Below, in pieces: positions 1-6,895 of a stretch of 13,582 bases of DNA. The DNA is taken from NCBI GenBank assembly GCA_036821645.1, contig DAISJD010000087.1, positions 1-13,582 on the forward strand, in the 5' to 3' direction. The notes beneath the pieces are model-generated. The model worked only from the letters and a program-made list of their open reading frames with translations. It did no database searches and was not told the origin of the DNA. Numbering within the stretch: the stretch's first letter is position 1; every line of letters begins with the position of its first letter. Source of the stretch: DAISJD01 sp036821645. GTDB lineage: Bacteria > Pseudomonadota > Alphaproteobacteria > ATCC43930 > CGMCC-115725. The translations under genes and the position numbers were made by a program.

Positions 1-604
1 AAATAATCCTAATAATTTTATTTTATTTAAAATTTAATAAAAAATAAAAAATAATTACAAAAAAAATACATTATTTTCTAAAGATTATTTTGTTACTCAC
101 GCTTTACAAAATGTTTCTGTTTGTTTCAAAAAAATGTGATCAATTTTTCAAAATAACACCGAAAAGAAACAAACTTTCATCAAAAAAATCCTCTTCTGAA
201 TTACAAACGCACGACATCGGACCCACCTTATGTGAATTCATAAAAAAAATCTTTAAAAAATACTTTTAAAACAATTCATTAGAATAAAAACGCATTATTT
301 TCTGATAATTTTGTCAGACATAGTAACCAACAAATAAGTCAAATTAGATGGTCAAGCGTAATTTTCATCGCAAATAGATAAAAAAATCTCGATAGAATCG
401 CTTCCTCGACATCCCGACACCGACGACGCATCCCCAAGGCCCATAAAACGATCCATAATTGGTTATAGATCCGAAACCCACGCCATCTCTCATTATTTAC
501 GAAAAATGAACACGGATCGCTTACAGTGCCAAGCTTGGTTCAATCCTTGTTTTAAACATTGCCACGAAACAGGCTTTCGCAGTTCATTGGGGTAGATCGA
601 CATA
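1..604. other. AT-rich gene-free leader upstream of the hybrid kinase
   Basis: No credible coding region is visible on either strand. The first 60 bases contain only three G or C residues, and the run of A and T tracts continues to about 380 before composition rises towards that of the kinase gene. An 18-base inverted repeat with 5-base arms (TCTGA and TCAGA) sits at 301-318. The block probably holds the promoter and regulator sites of the downstream kinase, or is a foreign or silenced AT-rich segment. I could not pick a confident -35/-10 pair because almost any A/T hexamer matches. Confidence 0.6.
301..318. repeat. 18-base inverted repeat, possible operator
   Basis: TCTGA at 301-305 is mirrored by TCAGA at 314-318 around an 8-base A/T-rich centre. 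It lies about 290 bases upstream of the kinase start. It may bind a dimeric regulator, but in such AT-rich DNA short palindromes also arise by chance. Confidence 0.25.
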
Positions 605-3586
605 ATGGCCTCTCATTCAGGGATTTCAGCGGCAATGTTCGCCGTCGACATCACGACAGCCATCGCAACCCTCCGAGACCAGACGATACTCCCCGCCTTG
701 GACGATGCAACGCAATCGCCACTCGTTTTGACGATGGGCGCGATCAGCGTCCTGTCGCTCTTGGCCATGCTCACGAGTATCTTATCCGCGCTGAACGCCA
801 ACACACGCTATCGGCGTCTGAGCCGTGCTTGCGATGACCACACGATGCTCTTGGACCGATTTGGGATCGTCTTGGTCGAAATTGACCGGCATGGCGTCTG
901 GCAGCGACTCTCTGCGGCGTGGCTCGCCGTCACTGGATATAGTTGTGATCGATCGATCGGTCAGACTGCTTCGCATAATCTCCATCCAGACGATAAAAGC
1001 AGGTTTGAGACGTTCCTAACGAACTCTTTTGCTCATAAACAATCGCTGTCGACGGAAACTTTCCGTTTCGTCAGACCGGACGGAAGCATTCGCATCATCC
1101 AAATCCAAATGACCCCCATCGCGGATGACCATGATACGGTCACGCGCCTTGGCGGGACGCTAAAAGACGTCACCAAAGAACAGCAACAGCATACCGCCCA
1201 CACAGAAAACCTGAAGGCATTGCGTGAAAAATCGGCCCTTTTGGAAATTGCACTCGAAAACATCAACCAGGGAATCATGATGGTTGATGCGGATGGTCGG
1301 GTCACCGTGGTCAATCAACGGGCGATCGAACTCTTGGGCCTTCCCCCTGAAATCGCCGAAACCCCCATGAAAATCGATCAAATCCTGCGCTATCAATGGT
1401 CAACGGGAGAATTCGGCCATAGCGGGGAATATCTCGAACCGTGGCTGCGCAAGCTGATGGAATCTCGTCAACATATTCTCGATATGCCAACATACGAACG
1501 CCGACGTCCGAATGGCTGCATGCTTGAAATCCAAACTAAAACCTTAAAAGCTGGTGGGGCTGTCCGGACATTTTCCGACATTACCCATCGCAAACGCATT
1601 GAACTGGATCTCGCACACGCCCGCGACTTGGCCGAAGCGGCAAGTCGCATGCGCAGCGAGTTTCTCGCCATTATGAGTAACGAGATCCGCTCGCCCCTGA
1701 ACGGCATCTTAGGTCTGATTGCCATTCTGGCCGCAACCGATCTCGACCGGGAACAGGACGAACATCTCGCAAACTTAAGAGAATCCGGGGAAAAGCTGCT
1801 TGAAACCATCAACGATGTCCTTGATTTCGCAAAACTCGATGCTGATTTGCTCACCTTGGACAATGCCCCCTTCGACCCCGCCACGCTCTGCGAAACCGTC
1901 ATCGGGTTTCTGGCCCCGAAGGCCCGCCAAAAGAAACTCGAAATCGGTCTTTACGTCAGTCCCGATGTGCCGACATGCGTCATTGGCGACAGCATGCGTC
2001 TGCGGCAAATCTTGATGAAGCTTGTCAGCAACGCGATTAAATTCACCCATACCGGCGGCGTGATGATCGAAGTGACGGCAAAACCCGGCAATCAACCGCT
2101 CGAACGGGATTTGCGTTTTTCTGTGCGCGATACGGGTATCGGGGTACCTCAGAATGCCCTTACCTCGTTGTTCCAGGAATTTTTCCAATTCGACCGCACA
2201 GCACACCACCAATTCAGCGGCATCGGTCTTGGCCTTGCCATCTGCAAAAAACTCGTCGATTTGATGCGCGGTACGATCTATGTCGAAAGCACTGAAATGA
2301 AGGGCAGCGTCTTTCATGTCAGCCTCACGACGCGCCTTGGACAAGACACCATATCGCCCAAGCAAAGCGCCGTCACACTCGACCATGCGACGATTCTGCT
2401 GATCGATAACAATCCCATCAGCCAGAAATATATTAGTCAGCCTTTGATTGATTTGGATGCAGACCTTGAAATCACACCATCTATTTCCCAAGCAACAAAA
2501 TATATATCAACATCAAACGAAGACAACGCCCCATTCAATGCAATTATATTGAATATGGAAGAATCTATAGATTCATTTATTGAATCAATAAATCTTGAAA
2601 AAATAAAATCAAAATTATTTATTTTTGTTCTTTACGATGATAAATTAATAAAACCATCTATTGAAGTTAATGAATTTTTATCTATAAATTATATAAAAAA
2701 ACCACTCAGCATAAAAAAACTCATCAAAACCATTGAATCCATCTTACCCCACACAATGATCAAGGGCCAAAAACCACTCCCAGCGATCGGCGATGGTCGG
2801 CGTGTCTTACTCGCTGAAGACGATGCAACCAACCAATTGATTACCTCGACGATGCTGCATCAATTGGGTTTTGCGGTCGATTGCGCCCAAAACGGCATGG
2901 CGGTTTTGGCGGCCCTGAAACAACGACCCTACGACCTCATCGTGATGGATGTGATGATGCCGCAAATGGATGGACTCGAGACGACAAAAACCATCAGGGC
3001 CATGGCCACCCCGATCCGACACATCCCGATTCTGGCACTCACAGCCAATGCCTTCAGTCACGATGCAGCGCAGTGTCTAAAGGTGGGCATGGATGATTTT
3101 GCCTCGAAACCGATCACGCGTCACCAACTCGAAAGTCAGATCAAGGCACTGCTGGAAACCGAACGACCGGCCCTTGCCGCCCCAGCCGATACCGCCAGTG
3201 TCCCCAGCGAACGAACCGCCCCGCCGTCCTTCGATCCGACAAAGATCGATCAGCTCATACGCGATATCGGCCCTGACGCAACCGACGCCATTTTGGCCAG
3301 TTTTCAGCTGGAAACCCAAAAACGATTGGATCTCTTCAAGGCGATTATCCAAAGTCGCGATTACAACCGTCTTGCTCGCGAGGCGCATTCCCTAAAAAGT
3401 TCGGCGGCGACGATCGGTTTCATGGCTTTGTCCCGAGAGGCTGCGAGACTCGAACGCGCCCTCATGACGGCGGATGCGCCGGATCTGACGAGCCTGCAAG
3501 ATCGCTTGGTCGCCCTGTTCCAGGACGGCAGCGCACAATCCGACGCGCACCGGCAAGGCGTCGCAGATGGGGATGCAGCCTCCTAA
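605..3586 (+). CDS. Hybrid sensor histidine kinase with degenerate H-box (TM-PAS-PAS-HisKA-HATPase-pseudoREC-REC-HPt)
   Basis: This 993-residue membrane-anchored phosphorelay protein has one hydrophobic segment (about 40-64), a PAS domain (about 80-190), a second PAS of the PAS-7 kind (about 213-330), a HisKA-like helix pair (about 348-415), a HATPase domain (about 455-577), two receivers (about 594-715 and 732-850) and a C-terminal HPt (about 880-972). The H-box reads MSNEIRSPLNG, so the usual phospho-accepting His is Asn359. The ATP-binding boxes are present: N476, DTGIG at 509-513 and GIGLGLA at 539-545. Receiver 1 has Asn650 where the phospho-Asp belongs. Receiver 2 is complete (E738/D739/D740, D782, T813, K835), and HPt His928 is present in REAHSLKSS. 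It could be a kinase-dead partner of another kinase, a phosphatase, or a relay station fed from elsewhere. Its target is not in the window. The ATG at 605 has a poor ribosome site; ATG 635 is an alternative start. Confidence 0.9.
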   Translation: MASHSGISAAMFAVDITTAIATLRDQTILPALDDATQSPLVLTMGAISVLSLLAMLTSILSALNANTRYRRLSRACDDHTMLLDRFGIVLVEIDRHGVWQRLSAAWLAVTGYSCDRSIGQTASHNLHPDDKSRFETFLTNSFAHKQSLSTETFRFVRPDGSIRIIQIQMTPIADDHDTVTRLGGTLKDVTKEQQQHTAHTENLKALREKSALLEIALENINQGIMMVDADGRVTVVNQRAIELLGLPPEIAETPMKIDQILRYQWSTGEFGHSGEYLEPWLRKLMESRQHILDMPTYERRRPNGCMLEIQTKTLKAGGAVRTFSDITHRKRIELDLAHARDLAEAASRMRSEFLAIMSNEIRSPLNGILGLIAILAATDLDREQDEHLANLRESGEKLLETINDVLDFAKLDADLLTLDNAPFDPATLCETVIGFLAPKARQKKLEIGLYVSPDVPTCVIGDSMRLRQILMKLVSNAIKFTHTGGVMIEVTAKPGNQPLERDLRFSVRDTGIGVPQNALTSLFQEFFQFDRTAHHQFSGIGLGLAICKKLVDLMRGTIYVESTEMKGSVFHVSLTTRLGQDTISPKQSAVTLDHATILLIDNNPISQKYISQPLIDLDADLEITPSISQATKYISTSNEDNAPFNAIILNMEESIDSFIESINLEKIKSKLFIFVLYDDKLIKPSIEVNEFLSINYIKKPLSIKKLIKTIESILPHTMIKGQKPLPAIGDGRRVLLAEDDATNQLITSTMLHQLGFAVDCAQNGMAVLAALKQRPYDLIVMDVMMPQMDGLETTKTIRAMATPIRHIPILALTANAFSHDAAQCLKVGMDDFASKPITRHQLESQIKALLETERPALAAPADTASVPSERTAPPSFDPTKIDQLIRDIGPDATDAILASFQLETQKRLDLFKAIIQSRDYNRLAREAHSLKSSAATIGFMALSREAARLERALMTADAPDLTSLQDRLVALFQDGSAQSDAHRQGVADGDAAS
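2440..2755 (+). other. AT-rich block inside the kinase gene encoding a pseudo-receiver
   Basis: Composition falls abruptly inside the open reading frame: bases 2581-2640 contain 10 G/C of 60 and 2641-2700 contain 7 of 60, while the flanking coding DNA is over half G/C. The block encodes most of the first receiver domain (residues about 613-717), rich in Ile, Lys, Asn, Ser and Glu. The phosphorylation-site Asp is replaced by Asn650 (codon AAT at 2552-2554) and the switch Thr is not apparent, but the Lys-Pro pair (699-700) remains. The frame is intact, so the block is translated. Confidence 0.8.
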
Positions 3587-3593
3587 GACCCGC

Positions 3594-3614
3594 CACCCCT
3601 AAGGTGCAATTTTT
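3594..3614 (+). terminator. Weak terminator-like hairpin after the kinase gene
   Basis: CACC (3594-3597) can pair with GGTG (3603-3606) across a 5-base loop, and CAA then five T (3610-3614) follow. The 4-bp stem is short for an intrinsic terminator, so this is a possible weak stop eight bases beyond the kinase stop codon. Confidence 0.35.
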
Positions 3615-3665
3615 CCAGCATTCGCATCAAACCGTCGCCCAGCTCGTCTTTTCTGCATCAAGTCA

Positions 3666-3695
3666 TTGACTTCGTCGTGCCGACATGCGACCCAT
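3666..3695 (+). promoter_or_regulatory. Possible promoter for the gcv operon
   Basis: TTGACT at 3666-3671 matches a -35 box well. At the expected 17-18 base spacing the -10 is poor (ACCCAT at 3690-3695). A start near 3702 would place the transcript just ahead of the riboswitch, which is the main argument for it. Confidence 0.3.
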
Positions 3696-3710
3696 GCAGC
3701 AGTCGATGAC

Positions 3711-3872
3711 CCGCGTGGGAGAGATTGATCAGATGCGACTGCGCATCAGGATCGGCGCCGAAGGAGCAACCGCCCCGGAAACTCTCAGGCATCCAGGACC
3801 GCGTGGGTGAAGGCTACTCTGGAAAGCGGAGACATCCCGGTGATCGGGTTTCTCCCACCGACGAGGTAAGCG
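3711..3872 (+). ncRNA. Glycine riboswitch, single aptamer with 3' ghost aptamer
   Basis: The core has the glycine-aptamer signatures: GGGAGAG at the 5' P1 side (3717-3723), a GATGCG/CGCATC hairpin (3732-3747), GCCGAAGGAGCAACCGCC (about 3757-3774), GGAAACTCTCAGGCA (about 3777-3791), an AGGACCG turn and the closing ACTCTGGAAAGCGG (3816-3829). A second full aptamer is missing. Instead there is a short hairpin, GGAGA/TCTCC enclosing CCCG/CGGG (3828-3855), then ACCGACGAGGTAAGCG (3857-3872), which fits the degenerate ghost aptamer seen 3' of type-1 single glycine riboswitches. It lies directly ahead of the glycine cleavage operon, where these riboswitches normally act as ON switches for glycine breakdown. 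Exact end points are approximate. Confidence 0.9.
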
Positions 3873-3954
3873 TATCCTCTTGAACGGGTGGCATTGCGAT
3901 GCACCGTATGAGGTTTCGCCAATCTTTCAGGTCCCAAGACAGAGGGGGCACAGG

Positions 3955-3974
3955 TCCGTCGCAAGGCGGGTTTT
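3955..3974 (+). terminator. Candidate riboswitch expression-platform terminator
   Basis: CCGTC (3956-3960) pairs with GGCGG (3965-3969) over a GCAA tetraloop, a further U-G pair closes the base, and TTTT plus a U-rich stretch follow to about 3989. It stands between the riboswitch and gcvT, so it could be the hairpin that glycine binding prevents. No clear antiterminator partner was worked out, and the element could instead be a constitutive attenuator. Confidence 0.45.
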
Positions 3975-4005
3975 CTGTTGTCCTTTTCAGTCTGCGGTGA
4001 TCTTG

Positions 4006-5121
4006 ATGTCCACGTCCGATACCCCCCTCAAAGAAACGCCGCTTGCCAATCTACACCGCGCCCTCGGCGCAAAGTTGGTGCCGTTCGCCGGGTATACCAT
4101 GCCGGTCCAGTACCCATCGGGCGTCTTGGTCGAACATCGCCACACGCGCGAGAAGGCGGGCCTCTTCGACGTCTCCCATATGGGTCAGCTTTATCTCGAT
4201 GGGCCCGAGGCGGCGGCGGCACTCGAAACCCTCGTCCCCGGCGAGATCCAAGCCTTAAAACCCGGTCGGATGCGCTATACGCTGCTCACCAACGATCAGG
4301 GCGGCATCATCGATGACCTGATGGTGACGAATCTCGGTGACGATCGCTTGTTCCTCGTCGTCAATGCGGGCACCAAAGAGGGCGACATCGCGCATATCAC
4401 CCGTCATCTGGCCAACCGCGTGCGGATCACGCCCCTGCCCGATCGGGCGCTCTTGGCGTTGCAAGGCCCCGAGGCGGCGCCAGTTTTGGCTAAATTCATC
4501 CCTGCCGCCCAAAATATGGGCTTTATGACGGCCCTTGCCGCACACTTGGACGATATCCCCCTCCTCGTCACACGATCGGGCTATACCGGCGAAGATGGTT
4601 ACGAACTTTCGGTCGCGGCCGATCAGGCCGACCGTCTTGCCCGCCTGCTGCTGGCCGAACCCGGCGTCGCCCCGATCGGTCTTGGGGCCCGTGATTCCCT
4701 GCGCTTGGAGGCTGGCTTGTGCCTCTACGGCCACGATATCGACGGTTCGACAACCCCGGTCGAAGCCGATCTCGGTTTTGCGCTCGGCAAACGGCGGCGC
4801 GCAGAGGGCGGCTTTCCAGGTGCCGACATCATTCTCAGCCAACTGGCAACTGGCCCGGCACGCAAACGGGTCGGCATTCTCCCCGACGGCAAGGCGCCCG
4901 CCCGCGAAGGGACGGAAATTTTCGCGGACGGGGAAAAAATCGGCGTCGTGACCAGCGGCGGCTTCGGCCCGACACTCGAAGGTCCCATCGCCATGGGCTA
5001 TGTCGCCGCCGCCTTTGCCGCCGTCGGCACCCGTGTCGATCTCATGGTGCGCGGCGTTGCGCGTCCTGCCCGGATCGGGACCCTGCCCTTCACGCCGCAC
5101 CGCTATTACCGCGCCGCATAA
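4006..5121 (+). CDS. gcvT: Aminomethyltransferase, glycine cleavage T protein
   Basis: The T protein takes the aminomethyl group carried on lipoyl-H protein, transfers the one-carbon unit to tetrahydrofolate and releases ammonia. The 371-residue product has the family opening (TPLANLHRALGAKLVPFAGYTMPVQ), the DVSHMGQ motif near residue 55 and the C-terminal SRYTGEDGYE-like and GLGARDSLRLEAGLCLYGHD segments (the latter near 225), and matches the usual length of about 360-370. I chose ATG 4006 because the conserved part begins nine residues later; an in-frame TTG at 3880 would add 42 unrelated residues from the leader. A weak GGTGAT ribosome site lies about 8 bases upstream. It is first in the gcvT-gcvH-gcvPA-gcvPB operon, under the glycine riboswitch. 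Confidence 0.96.
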   Translation: MSTSDTPLKETPLANLHRALGAKLVPFAGYTMPVQYPSGVLVEHRHTREKAGLFDVSHMGQLYLDGPEAAAALETLVPGEIQALKPGRMRYTLLTNDQGGIIDDLMVTNLGDDRLFLVVNAGTKEGDIAHITRHLANRVRITPLPDRALLALQGPEAAPVLAKFIPAAQNMGFMTALAAHLDDIPLLVTRSGYTGEDGYELSVAADQADRLARLLLAEPGVAPIGLGARDSLRLEAGLCLYGHDIDGSTTPVEADLGFALGKRRRAEGGFPGADIILSQLATGPARKRVGILPDGKAPAREGTEIFADGEKIGVVTSGGFGPTLEGPIAMGYVAAAFAAVGTRVDLMVRGVARPARIGTLPFTPHRYYRAA

Positions 5122-5175
5122 AACAGCCGTGCGCCCCGCATTTCAGACGATAGACGAAGACAAAGGAACAGGGTT

Positions 5176-5547
5176 ATGACAGCGCTCCGCTTTACCGAAA
5201 GTCACGAATGGGTCCGCCTTGACGGATCAGAAGCCACCGTGGGCATCACCGATCACGCCCAATCGCTCCTGGGCGACGTCGTCTTCGTCGAATTGCCCAC
5301 CGTCGGCACCGCCGTTGCGGCCGGGGCCGCCGTCGCCGTCGTCGAATCCGTCAAGGCGGCAAGCGAGGTCTATAGCCCGGTCTCCGGGACGATCACCGCC
5401 GTCAACGAGGCCCTCGACGCCGCCCCCGAACGCGTCAATAGCGATGCTGCTGGCGATGGGTGGTTCTTTAAACTGACCCTGAGCAATCCAGGCGAATTGG
5501 ACGGGTTGATGGACGAAGCCGCCTATACCGCCTATATCGCGGGGTAA
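5176..5547 (+). CDS. gcvH: Glycine cleavage system H protein (lipoyl carrier)
   Basis: The H protein shuttles the aminomethyl intermediate between P and T proteins on a lipoyl arm. The 123-residue product has the family start (RFTESHEWVRLDG), the DVVFVELP strand and the lipoylation motif VESVKAASEVYSPVSG, in which Lys60 is the expected lipoyl-lysine. The C-terminal half carries the DGWFFKLTLSNP motif. AAAGGA at 5162-5167 is a good ribosome site for ATG 5176. It follows gcvT by 54 bases and its stop is 6 bases before gcvPA, fitting one transcript. Confidence 0.97.
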   Translation: MTALRFTESHEWVRLDGSEATVGITDHAQSLLGDVVFVELPTVGTAVAAGAAVAVVESVKAASEVYSPVSGTITAVNEALDAAPERVNSDAAGDGWFFKLTLSNPGELDGLMDEAAYTAYIAG

Positions 5548-5553
5548 TGGTCC

Positions 5554-6894
5554 ATGCGCTATCTGCCCCTGACCCCGGTTGAACGGGATGCGATGCTGGA
5601 CGTGATCGGCGTCCCCTCGGTCGACGCCTTATTCAAGGATGTTCCAGCCGAGGCATGGCGCGATCAACCGGTCGATCTGCCCCTGCACCAGGGCGAACTC
5701 GCCGTCGAACGGGCGCTCACCGCCCTTGCCGCACGCAACGTGCCCATGGGATCGGTGCCGAGCTTTCTGGGGGCCGGGGTTTACCGTCATCACGTCCCCG
5801 CCTCGGTCGATCATCTGATCCAACGGGGTGAGTTTCTCACCTCCTACACCCCCTACCAACCGGAAGTCAGTCAGGGAACCCTGCAATATCTGTTCGAGTT
5901 CCAAACCCAAGTCGCCCTCATCACCGGCATGGAGGTCGCGAACGCCTCGATGTATGACGGGGCAAGTGCCACGGCCGAAGCCGTGATGATGGCGAACCGG
6001 GTGACGAAACGCAAAAAGGCGATTCTGTCCGGCGGCCTGCACAGTCATTATCGCGAAACCACCGAAACCCATGGCCGCTATACGGGGTTTACGACCGAGG
6101 CTCTCCCCCCCGATCTCGATGATCGCGAAGATCTGGCCGCCCTTATCGATAGCGACACGTCCTGCGTGGTGGTCCAAAACCCCGATCTCTTCGGCCGTCT
6201 CCACGATTATACCGCCCTTGGCGAAAAGGCCCATGCCTTAGGCGCTCTCCTCGTCGTCGTCGTCACGGAAATCGTCTCGCTGGGCGCCATTCGCGCACCC
6301 GGGGCGATGGGGGCGGATATCGTTGCCGCCGAAGGTCAATCGATCGGCAATGCCCTGAATTTCGGCGGACCCCATGTCGGTCTCTTTGCGACACGCGAAA
6401 AATACGTGCGCCAGATGCCGGGGCGCGTCTGCGGCCAAACCGTCGACGCTACAGGCAAACGCGGCTGGGTTCTGACTCTCTCGACCCGCGAACAGCATAT
6501 CCGCCGGGAAAAAGCGACCAGCAATATCTGTACAAATGCCGGGCTGTGTGCGCTGGCCTTCACGATCCACATGGCCTTGCTGGGCGAAACGGGCTTTACC
6601 AAACTCGCCCGTCTCAACCATGCCCAGGCCTGTCTCTTGGCCGACCGTTTGGCGACCTTGCCCGGCGTCGAAATCCTCAATCGTACTTTCTTCAATGAAT
6701 TCACGGTCCGCCTGCCGAAACCGGCCGCCAGCGTGGTCGAGGCCTTGGCACCAGAGATTCTCGCTGGCGTGCCGGTGAGCCGCCTCTACCCCGATCGCCC
6801 CGACCTCGACCGCCTGCTGCTCGTGGCCGTCACCGAAACCAGCACCTTGGACGACATGGATGCCTTGGTTTCCCGTCTTCGCGAGGTGCTGTAA
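5554..6894 (+). CDS. gcvPA: Glycine dehydrogenase (decarboxylating) subunit 1
   Basis: This is the N-terminal-type half of the split P protein, which together with GcvPB decarboxylates glycine using pyridoxal phosphate. The 446-residue product begins with the RYLPLTPVERDAML motif, then has FLGAGVYRHHVPASVDHL, the TPYQPEVSQGTLQYLFEFQ block, NASMYDGASA and a C-terminal GRVCGQTVDATGKRG segment followed by REQHIRREKATSNICTNAGL, all characteristic of GcvPA. Length agrees with the family (about 440-450). It sits 6 bases after gcvH; the ATG lies just past GGGGTAATGG, so initiation may be coupled to termination of gcvH. A run of CGT-type triplets at about 6252-6264 gives four Val in a row in a hydrophobic strand. 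Confidence 0.96.
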   Translation: MRYLPLTPVERDAMLDVIGVPSVDALFKDVPAEAWRDQPVDLPLHQGELAVERALTALAARNVPMGSVPSFLGAGVYRHHVPASVDHLIQRGEFLTSYTPYQPEVSQGTLQYLFEFQTQVALITGMEVANASMYDGASATAEAVMMANRVTKRKKAILSGGLHSHYRETTETHGRYTGFTTEALPPDLDDREDLAALIDSDTSCVVVQNPDLFGRLHDYTALGEKAHALGALLVVVVTEIVSLGAIRAPGAMGADIVAAEGQSIGNALNFGGPHVGLFATREKYVRQMPGRVCGQTVDATGKRGWVLTLSTREQHIRREKATSNICTNAGLCALAFTIHMALLGETGFTKLARLNHAQACLLADRLATLPGVEILNRTFFNEFTVRLPKPAASVVEALAPEILAGVPVSRLYPDRPDLDRLLLVAVTETSTLDDMDALVSRLREVL

Positions 6895-6895
6895 C

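Noticed and set aside
1..600. AT-rich leader as a replication origin or CRISPR array
   Set aside because: No DnaA-box cluster, iteron series or regularly spaced repeats could be found, and no replication gene is near.
559..837. 92-codon frame overlapping the start of the kinase gene
   Set aside because: It is out of frame with the kinase, and its Arg/His-rich translation is a shadow.
3880..4005. In-frame extension of gcvT to a TTG at 3880
   Set aside because: The 42 extra residues are unlike any T protein and would place coding sequence over the riboswitch expression platform; conserved similarity starts just after ATG 4006.
4255..5100. Long open frame antisense to gcvT
   Set aside because: Same reason: mirror frame of a well-conserved gene with no domain and no ribosome site evidence.
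6860..6895. In-frame ATG 6860 as the start of gcvPB
   Set aside because: It lies inside gcvPA; ATG 6896 has its own ribosome site and matches the family start.
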